DNA of 64,000 nt from Clostridia bacterium (lineage in GTDB: Bacteria; Bacillota; Clostridia; Christensenellales; Borkfalkiaceae): contig JAGASM010000021.1 of assembly GCA_017621735.1 (NCBI GenBank), positions 1 through 64,000 on the forward strand. The letters run 5' to 3'. Positions 34,554-43,816 of this stretch are shown here, one piece after another. The notes beneath the pieces are model-generated. The model saw only the letters and a list, made by a program, of their open reading frames with translations, did no database searches and had not been told where the DNA came from. The number at the start of each line of letters is the position of its first letter. The first letter of the stretch is position 1. The translations under genes and the position numbers were made by a program.

Positions 34554-35567
34554 TCAACGATCTATCATGTGTTCGATAGAAATGCCGTATCCGCGCGTCG
34601 GATCGTTCAAAAAAACGTGCGTAACCGCGCCGATCAACTTTCCGTTTTGAAGAATCGGACTCCCGCTCATTCCTTGCACGATTCCGCCCGTTTCTTCAAT
34701 CAATTCTTTATCGACAATTTTGATAACAAAATTTTTACGGTCTTTGTTTTGCGCATCCACTTTAGCGATCGCAACGTCGTACTCCTTCACCTGCGTCCCG
34801 TCGACCGTTGAATAAATAACGGCTTCCCCGATCTCCGCCTCGGATACGGGCGCCGCCTCCACCGTTTGCAGATAAGAAAAATCATAATTCCCTTCAAAGA
34901 CGCCGAACAAACCGCAAGAGGTAATTTTTTCCGCGCGCGCAACCGTTTTATCGTTCAAAAACAACCCGCGCAATTCCCCCGCCTTTCCGCGGCAACCGCG
35001 GTTTACTCCGATAATACTGCAAAGATATACCTTTGCACCCGCAACCGAAAGGGGCGTTCCCTTTTCATCCGAAACGGAATGCCCAAGCGCGCCGAATTTA
35101 CCCGTTTCCCGTTCAATATACGTAATCGTTCCGATTCCGGATACAGTATCGCGAATGACGATTCCCAACTTGTATTTTTTGCCGTCGCGGTCTTGCGCAG
35201 GACTTACCTCAACGGATGCGCGCTCGCCGTTTCGCTCGACCGTAAGCCGTAAAGCCCTCCCTTCGCACCGCTCTAAAATTTGATTGAGTTGCGCCGTTTC
35301 CGTAACCGAAACCCCGTCTATCTCGACGATCATATCGCCGACGCAAAGTCCCACGTCGCGCGCAGGACTGCGCTCTCCGTCTTTCGTACGCACGTCGTTA
35401 AATCCGATAATTTGTATTCCGCCCGCCCCAAGTAAAAAACCTGCCGTCATGCCGCCGACGTAATAACTTCCTTCGGTTGCGTGTACGTGAACGCTTTTAT
35501 ATCCGATTGCGGATACGGCGCATAAACATACGGCGATTGCCGTTGTAAGCGTTTTCCATTTTCGCAT
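34554..35567 (-). CDS. spoIVB: Stage IV sporulation protein B (SpoIVB serine peptidase)
   Basis: SpoIVB is made in the forespore and cleaves SpoIVFA, which frees the protease SpoIVFB to activate sigma-K. The 337 residues show an N-terminal membrane helix, a PDZ domain (residues ~55-120, DVGLCVGDMIVEIDGVSVTE) and the S55 peptidase domain. The catalytic His is in GALGHSVSD (near residue 167) and the Ser in VQGMSGSPILQNGKLIGAVT (near 294). It follows recN as in B. subtilis. The next gene there, spo0A, is not present here. Confidence 0.92.
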   Translation of the reverse strand: MRKWKTLTTAIAVCLCAVSAIGYKSVHVHATEGSYYVGGMTAGFLLGAGGIQIIGFNDVRTKDGERSPARDVGLCVGDMIVEIDGVSVTETAQLNQILERCEGRALRLTVERNGERASVEVSPAQDRDGKKYKLGIVIRDTVSGIGTITYIERETGKFGALGHSVSDEKGTPLSVAGAKVYLCSIIGVNRGCRGKAGELRGLFLNDKTVARAEKITSCGLFGVFEGNYDFSYLQTVEAAPVSEAEIGEAVIYSTVDGTQVKEYDVAIAKVDAQNKDRKNFVIKIVDKELIEETGGIVQGMSGSPILQNGKLIGAVTHVFLNDPTRGYGISIEHMIDR

Positions 35568-35628
35568 ACCATCCCCCTTCCCGAGATATTTTGCGCAAAC
35601 GTACCCGCATTATACAAAAAACCCCCTT

Positions 35629-37329
35629 TTAGTGAAGGGAGTTTTTGTATTCGTTTGAAGTTTTTAACATCTCATTCGCATGAACAAACGCAGCGTCGCT
35701 GCCAAGATCTCCGCCGATTAGGCGCACGATTTCACCTTTTCTACCCTCTTCTCCGAGAGGAGTAAGTCGCGTATACGTCTTCCCGCCCTCTTGTTTTTTC
35801 TCAATTAAAATATGAGAATCCGCCATGGCGGCAATTTGCGCAAGGTGCGATACGGCAATAATTTGCGTCGAAAGGGAAATGCGAGCAAACTTTTCCGCAA
35901 CGACTTTCGCCGTTATCCCGCTAATTCCTGCGTCGATTTCGTCAAAAAGATACGTACCGATCTCATTCACCGAAGAAAGTTGCGCTTTGATTGCAAGCAT
36001 GAAACGGCTCATTTCCCCGCCGCTTATAATCTTGCCAAGTTCTTTCATCGGCTCACCCGCATTTGCGGAAAAGAGAAACTTTACGGCGTCTAAACCATCT
36101 CCCGTCGCGCGGGGAACGTCCGACTCCTCGTATGGCGCAAAAGCAATATCAAATTGCGCCGACGCGATATTTAACGTCTTTAACTCCGAAGTTACACGGC
36201 TTGTAAACGATTTCGCCGTTTCCTTTCTCACTTTTGTCAAGCGGCAGCATGCGGAATACAACTCCCGTTCCAAAACCGAAAGTTCCCCTGTTAAACGCAC
36301 GTACCGTTCCCCGCTATCGGAGAGCACATCGTATTCTTCCTTTGCACGCGAAAGAAAATCCAAGACAGAAGAAACGTTTCCGCCGTATTTCTTTTTTACC
36401 GTTTTGATCTCGTCGAGGCGAGCCTCGATGCGCTCCGCCTCTTCTTCGTCCAGCGACGTTTCATCCATCAAATCCTGTAAACTTTCTTTGACGTCGGAAA
36501 GTTCGGAGAGCACTTCTTCCAGCCGTTCTGAAAAAATTCCCCCTTGCGGCTCGTATCGTTCGATTGACGAAAGCGCCCGTTGCGCGGAAAGAATCGCATC
36601 CATTCCGCTCCCGTCCGCATTTAAGCAAGAGATTGCGGTATTCAACCCGTCAAGAATACGTTCGGCGTTGAGGATCTTATCCCGCTTTCCGCGAAGTTCT
36701 TCTTCCTCTCCTTCTTTTAAGTCGGCGCGTTCAATTTCGTCAATTTGAAAACGCAATACGTCAAGGCGACGTTCCCGCTCGCTTTCGTCCCCGCCGAGCA
36801 TCTTTAACGAAGAAAGAATTTCCCGTCGTTTTGCAAGCGCTCTTGCAACCTTCTCCTTTTCTTCTCGCACGGTATCTCCGCCGATTTCATCCAAAAGGCG
36901 AAGTTGATTGCTCTCCCGAAGCAAATAGAAATGCTCACTCTGACCGTGCACGTCAACAAGATAAGCGGTAATTTTACGCAACATCGTCGCAGTTACGTTA
37001 CACCCGTTTACCTTGATTTGACTTTTTCCGTCTAACGTAAACTTCCTCGAGATAAGAATGCAATCTTCCCATTCAAGGTCCATTTCCTCAAATACTTCCC
37101 GAAGCCGCAAATTTTCCCCAACGGAAAAGAGCGCGCGCACAAGGCAAAACTCCTCTCCATAGCGAATCATACTCTTGTCCGCCTTCGCGCCGAGTACAAA
37201 ATCTATGGAATCGAGAATAATCGACTTCCCCGCGCCCGTTTCGCCTGAAAGCACGTTCAAACCGCGCGAAAATTCAATTTCCGCACGGTCGATCAAAGCA
37301 ATATTTTGTATGGTAAGTTTTTCCAACAT
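35629..37329 (-). CDS. recN: DNA repair protein RecN
   Basis: RecN is an SMC-like ATPase that gathers DNA ends for recombinational repair. 566 residues: Walker A GETGAGKSIILDS (near residue 30), long coiled coils (residues ~150-380, for example VLSELSDVKESLQDLMDE), the ABC signature ISGGEMSRFMLAIK (near 440) and Walker B YLFDEIDAGISG (near 465). It lies between argR and spoIVB, the conserved Bacillota order. No SOS box was searched for beyond the visible upstream region, where I see none. Confidence 0.94.
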   Translation of the reverse strand: MLEKLTIQNIALIDRAEIEFSRGLNVLSGETGAGKSIILDSIDFVLGAKADKSMIRYGEEFCLVRALFSVGENLRLREVFEEMDLEWEDCILISRKFTLDGKSQIKVNGCNVTATMLRKITAYLVDVHGQSEHFYLLRESNQLRLLDEIGGDTVREEKEKVARALAKRREILSSLKMLGGDESERERRLDVLRFQIDEIERADLKEGEEEELRGKRDKILNAERILDGLNTAISCLNADGSGMDAILSAQRALSSIERYEPQGGIFSERLEEVLSELSDVKESLQDLMDETSLDEEEAERIEARLDEIKTVKKKYGGNVSSVLDFLSRAKEEYDVLSDSGERYVRLTGELSVLERELYSACCRLTKVRKETAKSFTSRVTSELKTLNIASAQFDIAFAPYEESDVPRATGDGLDAVKFLFSANAGEPMKELGKIISGGEMSRFMLAIKAQLSSVNEIGTYLFDEIDAGISGITAKVVAEKFARISLSTQIIAVSHLAQIAAMADSHILIEKKQEGGKTYTRLTPLGEEGRKGEIVRLIGGDLGSDAAFVHANEMLKTSNEYKNSLH

Positions 37330-37333
37330 GAGT

Positions 37334-37789
37334 TTAATCTTGAATGATCTTATTTAATCTTTCGCGAACAAGATGCGCCTTTTCTTCCGTTTCACAGATA
37401 AGAAGCGTCGTATCGTCCCCGGCGACGCAACCGACGACCTCTTTATAATTAAGCCTGTCGATGACGACTCCGGCATTTGCGCCGTTGCCGTTCAGCGTTT
37501 TAATGACGATCAAATTGCCAACGGAACGGATTTCAATCACGCAAGCGCGAAAGAGTGAACGCATTTTATCGGAAAGTTCCCCTTCGTTCTCATTGATACA
37601 GGTATAGCGAAAGCGCTTATTGATTCCCGCAACCTTAAACAGGTGCAATTCTTTGATATCACGGGAAATCGTCGCTTGCGTAACGGAGAAATTACATTTA
37701 TTTAATTCCTCGCAAAGTTCCTCTTGCGTTTCGATTTCCTTCTCCGAAATAATTTCGAGAATTTTACCGTGTCTTGCATTTCTTAACAT
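37334..37789 (-). CDS. argR: Arginine repressor ArgR/AhrC
   Basis: 151 residues: N-terminal winged helix (LEIISEKEIETQEELCEELN, then VTQATISRDIKELHL) that binds ARG boxes, and a C-terminal oligomerisation/arginine-binding domain (LNYKEVVGCVAGDDTTLLIC). It activates arginine catabolism or represses arginine synthesis in related bacteria. It lies four bases before recN and is probably co-transcribed with it. Confidence 0.94.
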   Translation of the reverse strand: MLRNARHGKILEIISEKEIETQEELCEELNKCNFSVTQATISRDIKELHLFKVAGINKRFRYTCINENEGELSDKMRSLFRACVIEIRSVGNLIVIKTLNGNGANAGVVIDRLNYKEVVGCVAGDDTTLLICETEEKAHLVRERLNKIIQD

Positions 37790-37819
37790 GTTTTCACCCT
37801 ATCATAATTGTATTTTTTA

Positions 37820-38620
37820 TCAATAACTGATTTTTTCCGTCAAGCGGCGGAAAAACCCGTTTCGATCCTTCGTTAAAAAGCGAACGACGCGATTGCTTTT
37901 CCGCACGATTAAAGCATCGTCCCCCTTGACTTCGCCTAAAAATTTCCCGTCCCCGTACAAAATCAAACTCCCTAAATGAGAAGGGAATTCAAACGACAAC
38001 GTACTGTTATCCGAGTATGCAATCGGTCGACTCTTTAAGGAAAACGCACAAAGCGGCGTTATCATAAACGTGGGACAATCCGGCGTCATAATGCTCCCGC
38101 CTGCGGAAAGCGAATAGGCAGTCGAGCCCGTCGGCGTACACACAATTAATCCGTCGGCACGGAAATCCCCCGCGCTGCTCCCGTCGATTTTTACCGTAAT
38201 CGTCGCTATTTGCACGTCCTTTTTGGCGGAAATATTGCGGTGCAGCGTCATTTCGTTCAAACAATGCGTTTTAACGCCGTTTAAGTCAACCTCTAACATC
38301 GCGTGAGAAACGACGGCACATTCTTCATCCAAAATCAAATCAACCGCATTTTCAATTTCATTGCGTTCAAATTCAGTCAAAAAACCGAGGGTTCCGTAAT
38401 TGATTCCAACGATCGGAACGCCCGTCTTTGACGCCGCTTTTGCCGCACTTAAAACGGTCCCGTCCCCGCCGAGAACGAGAAGTCGGTCAACACCGTCGAT
38501 TTCTTCCGCCGAACGGAAAACAACCGCCTTGCTGCCACGGCGGTCGATCAACTGGGAAATATGTACGATGACGCTTTCATCGCGCACCTTGTTTTCTTTA
38601 TAAAAAATCCCGACTTTCAT
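37820..38620 (-). CDS. nadK: NAD kinase
   Basis: NadK phosphorylates NAD+ to NADP+. 266 residues from ATG 38620: GGDGTVLSAAK (near residue 50), NYGTLGFLTEF (near 75) and the substrate-loop TPTGSTAYSLSAGGS (near 160). A consensus promoter ends seven bases before the ATG, so the mRNA is probably leaderless; an ATG 36 bases further up lies inside that promoter and is rejected. The start codon also sits in the loop of an 8 bp inverted repeat. It stands between tlyA and argR. Confidence 0.92.
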   Translation of the reverse strand: MKVGIFYKENKVRDESVIVHISQLIDRRGSKAVVFRSAEEIDGVDRLLVLGGDGTVLSAAKAASKTGVPIVGINYGTLGFLTEFERNEIENAVDLILDEECAVVSHAMLEVDLNGVKTHCLNEMTLHRNISAKKDVQIATITVKIDGSSAGDFRADGLIVCTPTGSTAYSLSAGGSIMTPDCPTFMITPLCAFSLKSRPIAYSDNSTLSFEFPSHLGSLILYGDGKFLGEVKGDDALIVRKSNRVVRFLTKDRNGFFRRLTEKISY

Positions 38621-38656
38621 CGGGATTATTATATACGAAAAAATGTATATTTGCAA
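38607..38656 (-). promoter_or_regulatory. nadK promoter and hairpin at its start codon
   Basis: Minus strand: -35 TTGCAA (38651-38656), 17 bp, -10 TATAAT (38628-38633). The ATG is at 38620, where transcription should start. AATCCCGA and TCGGGATT (38606-38627 region) pair around CTTTCA, placing the start codon in the loop; a longer transcript from further up would fold and could hide it. Confidence 0.65.
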
Positions 38657-38691
38657 GAGTTTTTCAAAAAATTATTTATATTTTGCAAAAT

Positions 38692-39462
38692 TTATTCATT
38701 TTCAAGGAAGGACGTTGCGCGCAAAACAAACTCCTCTTCGTTCATTGCACGCCCGCCTTTTTCCAAGAGTGCAACGTATTCTACGTTCTTCTTTGCGCGA
38801 ATCGGTGCGTTTGTTACGCCGACGGGAGATAAGTTTAATTGCACCGCCGTACGGTAAATCCCCCGAAGGACGGACGGATGCTCCCCTTTTGAAACGATTC
38901 CACTCTTTCCAAGTTTGCCCTTTCCCACTTCAAATTGCGGTTTAATTAAAACGAGCGCAAGACCTCCCGCCTCGAGAAGTTCGGCAACCGCAGGCAAAAT
39001 AAGTTTTAACGAAATAAAACTCACGTCCGAAACCACCCCGAACGGCGGGATCGGAAACTGATCTTTCGTCAAATAACGCGCATTCGTTCGATCCATTACA
39101 CAAACGCGATGATCGGATGAAATCGTTTGGTCAAGTTGACTTTCACCAACGTCAACGCAATACACGTAGCGCGCGCCGTTTTGAAGCAAACAATCGGTAA
39201 AACCGCCGTTGCTCGCCCCGATATCTACCCAAACTTTTTCCGAAACGTCGCAACCGAACACAGTTAATGCCCGCGCAAGTTTATACCCGCCGTTGGATAC
39301 AAACGACTGCTCCGCGCGCAAAAATTCAAACGAATCCGTTTCGCTGACGTTATCCGACGGTTTTAAGGGTTTTCCGTTGCGCAAAACGTATCCCTTCCCG
39401 ATCATTTCGGAGGCTTTTGTGCGCGAACCGAATTTTTCCGCAAAATATTTATCCGCGCGCAT
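38692..39462 (-). CDS. tlyA: TlyA family rRNA 2'-O-methyltransferase
   Basis: 256 residues: an N-terminal S4 domain (MRADKYFAEKFGSRTKASEM) and a Rossmann-type methyltransferase with SAM motif WVDIGASNGGFTDCLLQNGA (near residue 82) and a second motif DVSFISLK (near 144). In other bacteria TlyA methylates 16S and 23S rRNA; it is often mislabelled haemolysin. The ATG at 39462 behind GAGGA is chosen; it overlaps dxs by 14 bases. Confidence 0.9.
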   Translation of the reverse strand: MRADKYFAEKFGSRTKASEMIGKGYVLRNGKPLKPSDNVSETDSFEFLRAEQSFVSNGGYKLARALTVFGCDVSEKVWVDIGASNGGFTDCLLQNGARYVYCVDVGESQLDQTISSDHRVCVMDRTNARYLTKDQFPIPPFGVVSDVSFISLKLILPAVAELLEAGGLALVLIKPQFEVGKGKLGKSGIVSKGEHPSVLRGIYRTAVQLNLSPVGVTNAPIRAKKNVEYVALLEKGGRAMNEEEFVLRATSFLENE

Positions 39463-41170
39463 AAATTTCCTCGAGATATTCGTCAATTTCCGCTTCGCTT
39501 ACGCCAAATTTTTCCGAAAGCGAAACAATTCCGCCGTGCGGAATAAACGCATCGTGATAAGCAAAATTGCGAATGATCTTACCTTGATTTAAGTAAAATC
39601 GGTTGATTGCAGCGCCAAGCCCTCCGATTTCCACGTTATCTTCAATGGTAATCACGTATTTAGAAGAAACCGACGAAAGCAACGCCTCGTCAAGCGGCTT
39701 CAAAAAACGCGCGTTTATGAGAGTAAAGTCTTTTCCTTCTTTTTGACGTTTTGCGAGAACGTTTTTTGCGAACGACAAAGGTCTTTCCCCCGCCGCAATT
39801 ACCGTTATGTCAGACATACTACTGTGTAAAACGTCAAATTTACCATATTCAATCGGGGAAATTTCTATTTCCACCGCTTTCCCCGAACGAGGATATCGAA
39901 TAGCAAGCGGCTTTTCAAACGTTTCACTCCACTTTATCATCGCACGGAATTCTGAAATACAAGAAGGAATTGCCACCGTAAGATTTGGAATTAACGCGAG
40001 ATAGGATAAATCAAATACGCCGTGATGCGTTTCCCCATCCGCTCCCGTAATCCCCGCGCGATCAATGCAAAAGGTTACGGGAAGATTTTGCCCGCAAACG
40101 TCATGAATAATTTCATCGTAGGCGCGCTGTAAAAAGGTGGAATAAATCGCATAGTACGGCTTTAACCCCTCCGTTGCCATTGCAGCGCACAACACGGACG
40201 CATGCTCTTCGCAGATCCCCACGTCGAACGAACGCTCGGGAAATTTATCAAAAAATCCACGCAGCCCCAAACTGTCCGTCATCGCAGCGGTAATCACTAC
40301 AATTCGGCCGTTCTTTTGGGCAAGGGTAGTAAGTTCCTCCCCAAGCGCCGTAGAATATTCCTCGTCTTTTACGTTTTTTGTAGGAGAAATTCCATGCGTT
40401 ACGTCGGGCGCATTTTCACAAAAAGCGTAACCGTATCCTTTTTTTGTGTGCACGTGGAGCAAAACGCTTCCGTTTTTTAACAACCCTTTTGCCTTTTCAA
40501 GCGCATGAATACTCTCCTCCACGTTATTCCCGTCGTAAAGACCGAGATACTGTATTCCGAATTGCTCGAACAAGGCAACGTTTTTTCCCCCGCCCGCACC
40601 GTTCATTTCAGACAAAATATCATGCGTTCCACCCACGGTAGGCGCGATAGACATTCCGTTATCGTTCAAAATAACTAAAATCGGCGCGTTCAAAATTTTC
40701 AAACTGTTTAACGCCTCGTAGACAAGCCCATTGTTAAACGAACCGTCCCCGACAAATGCAATGACTGAAAAATCTTCCCCTTTCAGATCACGCGCTTTTG
40801 CAATTCCGAGCGCCGCGGAAACGGCAGTTCCCGCATGTCCCGTATCGTAACAGTCGAATTCGCTTTCGCTGCGTTTAGGAAACCCCGAAAGCCCCCCTTC
40901 TTTTCGAAGGGTGGAAAATCTTTCCGCGCGCCCCGAAAGCAATTTATGCGGATAACATTGATGTCCGACGTCGAATACGATTTTATCTTTAGGAAAATCA
41001 AATACGCGATAGAGCGCAACCGTCAATTCAACCGCACCGAGATTTGAGGACAAGTGCCCTCCGCACTCCGAAACGGTTGTAAAAATTCGCTCACGCATTT
41101 CATCGCAAAGTTTATGAAGTTGTTCAAAAGAAGCCCCTTTTACGAACTCTTTATTAAAATGATTCCCCAT
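39449..41170 (-). CDS. dxs: 1-deoxy-D-xylulose-5-phosphate synthase
   Basis: Dxs joins pyruvate and glyceraldehyde-3-phosphate, the first step of the MEP isoprenoid pathway, with thiamine diphosphate. 573 residues, shorter than the usual ~620. Visible: GHAGTAVSAALGIAKA (near 110), the TPP-binding GDGSFNNGLVYEALN (near 140), the transketolase-like VGICEEHASVLCAAMA (near 340) and DRAGITGADGETHHG (near 376). Near residue 451 the octapeptide LHSSMSDI recurs, almost codon for codon, in spoIIIAE. It follows ispA. Confidence 0.94.
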   Translation of the reverse strand: MGNHFNKEFVKGASFEQLHKLCDEMRERIFTTVSECGGHLSSNLGAVELTVALYRVFDFPKDKIVFDVGHQCYPHKLLSGRAERFSTLRKEGGLSGFPKRSESEFDCYDTGHAGTAVSAALGIAKARDLKGEDFSVIAFVGDGSFNNGLVYEALNSLKILNAPILVILNDNGMSIAPTVGGTHDILSEMNGAGGGKNVALFEQFGIQYLGLYDGNNVEESIHALEKAKGLLKNGSVLLHVHTKKGYGYAFCENAPDVTHGISPTKNVKDEEYSTALGEELTTLAQKNGRIVVITAAMTDSLGLRGFFDKFPERSFDVGICEEHASVLCAAMATEGLKPYYAIYSTFLQRAYDEIIHDVCGQNLPVTFCIDRAGITGADGETHHGVFDLSYLALIPNLTVAIPSCISEFRAMIKWSETFEKPLAIRYPRSGKAVEIEISPIEYGKFDVLHSSMSDITVIAAGERPLSFAKNVLAKRQKEGKDFTLINARFLKPLDEALLSSVSSKYVITIEDNVEIGGLGAAINRFYLNQGKIIRNFAYHDAFIPHGGIVSLSEKFGVSEAEIDEYLEEIYARG

Positions 41171-41206
41171 AAGATTAAATAGGCGCGAAAACCGCGCCTT
41201 TCCTTT

Positions 41207-42076
41207 TTATTTTTTGCGCATTCTTACGTAATCGACGAGTAAGCGGAAAAATTCCGTATCCCGTTCAATCGGCTCTAAAAGCAACCGACAGCGTTCCGCA
41301 AGTAAATCCGCTTGCAACTCCGAAGCATTTAACCCATAAAGTTTTACAATCGTCAATTTATCGCTCGCCTTGTCTTTTCCAAGCGTTTTTCCGAGCGTTT
41401 CGTCGCCTTTTTCATCTAAAATATCGTCCGTTAATTGAAAAAGCGAACCGAGCGCCTCCCCGAATTTTTCCAAATCGAGAGAATGCACCCCCGCAATCAT
41501 TGCCGCCATAACCAAGGGTGCAACAATGAGTTTTCCCGTCTTATGGTCATAGACAAAGCGCAACTCTTCTTCAGAAGCGTCCTGGTTTGCAGTATAGAGT
41601 AAATCCGCCGATTGCCCCGCAATCATGCCGCCCGCTCCTGCCGCATCGCAAAGGTAACGCGCCGCACGCAAATACTCTTCTCCGCGAGCACTTTCCGCAA
41701 ACATCATCGAATACGCCAAATTCAAAAGCGCGTCGCCCGCTAAAATCGCATGCGCCTCCCCGAACATCTTGTGGTTGGAAGGCTTGCCCCGACGAAAATC
41801 ATCGTTATCCATCGCCGGAAGATCGTCGTGGATCAGCGAATACGTATGAATACATTCGATTGCAATGGCAATATTCAGTTCTTTTTTCCAGTCGAGCCCA
41901 AACATATCGAGCGCAGAAAGAAATAAAACGGGACGAAGGCGTTTCCCGCCGATCGTCAAACTGTAACGCATACTCTCCTTCAATCGCTCGGGTAAAAACT
42001 GCATTTTATCGCAAAATTCTAACAACGCCCGTTCAAATTCTTCCGCATATTCACGATAACGCACTTGAAAGTCCAT
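41207..42076 (-). CDS. ispA: Farnesyl/geranyl diphosphate synthase (polyprenyl synthetase)
   Basis: IspA condenses isoprenyl diphosphates into farnesyl diphosphate for undecaprenol and menaquinone-type lipids. 289 residues with the first Asp-rich motif LIHDDLPAMDNDD (near residue 82), a GKTLGKDKASDKLTIVKLYG region and the second Asp-rich motif LTDDILDEKGDE (near 222). It sits between folD and dxs, so isoprenoid precursors are made by one gene cluster. Confidence 0.94.
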   Translation of the reverse strand: MDFQVRYREYAEEFERALLEFCDKMQFLPERLKESMRYSLTIGGKRLRPVLFLSALDMFGLDWKKELNIAIAIECIHTYSLIHDDLPAMDNDDFRRGKPSNHKMFGEAHAILAGDALLNLAYSMMFAESARGEEYLRAARYLCDAAGAGGMIAGQSADLLYTANQDASEEELRFVYDHKTGKLIVAPLVMAAMIAGVHSLDLEKFGEALGSLFQLTDDILDEKGDETLGKTLGKDKASDKLTIVKLYGLNASELQADLLAERCRLLLEPIERDTEFFRLLVDYVRMRKK

Positions 42077-42928
42077 TTATTTCTCCATTGATAATTCCGC
42101 AGCATCGCAAACGTTTTTCATGAGCATCGCAATCGTCATCGGCCCCACACCGCCCGGAACGGGCGTAATATAAGACGCCTTATTCAAAACGGCCTCATAG
42201 TCGACGTCCCCGCAAAGTTTTCCGTTTTCGTCGCGATTGATTCCCACGTCAACGACCACAGCACCGTCTTTTACCATGTCTTCCGTAATAAATTTCGCCT
42301 TGCCGATCGCCGCAACCAAAATATCCGCACGCAGACAATCTTCTTTCAAATCTTTGGTACGGGAATGGCAAACGGTTACCGTTGCGTTTGCGTTCAAAAG
42401 GAGCATTGCCATCGGCTTTCCGACAATGTTACTGCGCCCAACAACGACCGCCCGTTTTCCTTCAACGGATACGCCGTAACGTTGCAAAAGTTCCATGACA
42501 CCAAGCGGTGTGCACGCAACCGTTGCCCTTTGCCCCATCGCAAGCGCACCGATATTTTCCGCCGAGAAACCGTCGACGTCCTTTTCAAAGGGAATTTTTG
42601 CCAAAATCCGATCGGCATCTAACCCTTTGGGAAGAGGAAGTTGCACCAAAATTCCATGCACGTCCTCATTGCTTGCCAAATCGGAAACAAGTTCTTCCGC
42701 CTCTTTTTGGCTTACCGTTTCAGGCAAATAATTTGCATACGAGCGAACGCCCACGTCTTCACAAGCCTTGATCTTATTGCGAACGTATACCTGCGACGCG
42801 GGATCCGCCCCAATTAAAACGACCGCAAGCCCCACCTTTTTGCCGTACTTTTCTTCAAATGCACGCGTGCGCTCACGAAGTTCCCCTCGAATGGTCGCCG
42901 CCGTTGCCTTTCCGTCGATTACCGTCAT
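42077..42928 (-). CDS. folD: Methylenetetrahydrofolate dehydrogenase/cyclohydrolase
   Basis: FolD converts 5,10-methylene-THF to 10-formyl-THF in two steps. 283 residues: the catalytic Lys in YVRNKIKACEDVG (near residue 53), LPLPKGLDADRIL (near 99), the NADP site VVVGRSNIVGKPMAMLLLNA (near 163) and the C-terminal TPVPGGVGPMTIAMLMKN. Adjacent ispA begins one base later. Confidence 0.95.
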   Translation of the reverse strand: MTVIDGKATAATIRGELRERTRAFEEKYGKKVGLAVVLIGADPASQVYVRNKIKACEDVGVRSYANYLPETVSQKEAEELVSDLASNEDVHGILVQLPLPKGLDADRILAKIPFEKDVDGFSAENIGALAMGQRATVACTPLGVMELLQRYGVSVEGKRAVVVGRSNIVGKPMAMLLLNANATVTVCHSRTKDLKEDCLRADILVAAIGKAKFITEDMVKDGAVVVDVGINRDENGKLCGDVDYEAVLNKASYITPVPGGVGPMTIAMLMKNVCDAAELSMEK

Positions 42929-43317
42929 GAATTAATCACCCCCGCAAGTACTCCATTGACAAAGTTTGCGGAGTTTTCCGTCGAAAACTTCCGCGCAAGC
43001 GCCGCCGCTTCACTCACAGATACAACGGGCGGAACGTCATCGCAATAGAAAATTTCAGCAAGCGCAATCAATAAAATTGCCTTATCCGCAGAATAGATTC
43101 GGTAATCGGCAAACCGCTCGACGCGCTTGGTCAGTTGTGCGGTCAATTCTTCTTTGTGTTCTTCCACGAGGGAAACAAGGCGCAAGGCAAATTCCGCGTC
43201 CTCCCCCTTTAACCCAGACTTGCGGAGAACGGACGACTTGAACGCACCGTCGCAACCGTCGTGAAATAATTGAGCAAAAATAATCTTGAAAGCCGACTCT
43301 CTCGCTTCGCTTCTCAT
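42925..43317 (-). CDS. nusB: Transcription antitermination factor NusB
   Basis: 130 residues, all helical, of the NusB fold (SEARESAFKIIFAQLFHDG, later IALAEIFYCDDVPPVVSVSE and SANFVNGVLAGVINS). NusB binds boxA RNA with S10 in rRNA antitermination. It overlaps folD by four bases and follows asp23, the usual order in Bacillota. Confidence 0.9.
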   Translation of the reverse strand: MRSEARESAFKIIFAQLFHDGCDGAFKSSVLRKSGLKGEDAEFALRLVSLVEEHKEELTAQLTKRVERFADYRIYSADKAILLIALAEIFYCDDVPPVVSVSEAAALARKFSTENSANFVNGVLAGVINS

Positions 43318-43371
43318 ATGTCCTTCCTCTTTACGACAAATTCCCCTTCCGAGTGGGAAAGGGGAAAATTC

Positions 43372-43752
43372 TTATTTATGATTTTCCGAGTCCGTCAAAA
43401 CGTCTTCCACCGTCATTTGAACAGGTTCGGACGACGGGAAAACGACGCTTTGTACGTGCACGTCGATTTTTGCAATTTTGCACTTCGTCATCGATTCGAC
43501 CATATGCTTAATCTTTTGTTGAATGTTATAAGCAAGTTCCGGCACGTTATAACCGTAGTGCGCAATAAACGACACGTCGACAAAAATCCCCTCTTTTTCA
43601 AAACAAAGTTTAATTCCTTTGTTTTTAGAAGGAACAAGTTCGATCCCTTCCGTTTCTTGCAAACTGAGAATGACAATGTCGCTGACAATGTCGGAATGGT
43701 ACGTTATTTTACCGTTATAATTGCCGTGCGGCGAAAGTTTAATACTTGACAT
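43372..43752 (-). CDS. Asp23/Gls24 family envelope stress protein
   Basis: 126 residues from ATG 43752 (AAGGAGAG upstream). The conserved core GIKLCFEKEGIFVDVSFIAH, YGYNVPELAYNIQQKIKHMV and VDVHVQSVVF marks the Asp23 family (YqhY in Bacillus), which sits before nusB. YqhY is membrane-associated and linked to acetyl-CoA carboxylase balance in Bacillus; the local role is inferred from synteny. Confidence 0.88.
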   Translation of the reverse strand: MSSIKLSPHGNYNGKITYHSDIVSDIVILSLQETEGIELVPSKNKGIKLCFEKEGIFVDVSFIAHYGYNVPELAYNIQQKIKHMVESMTKCKIAKIDVHVQSVVFPSSEPVQMTVEDVLTDSENHK

Positions 43753-43816
43753 AACGCTCTCCTTTTTTGGATACAAACATTATATCACATATTTTTCGAT
43801 TTTACTACTGTTTTTT

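Noticed and set aside
35825-36748. A 307-codon plus-strand frame opposite recN
   Set aside because: Ser/Arg-rich translation without motif; recN has Walker A, signature and Walker B.
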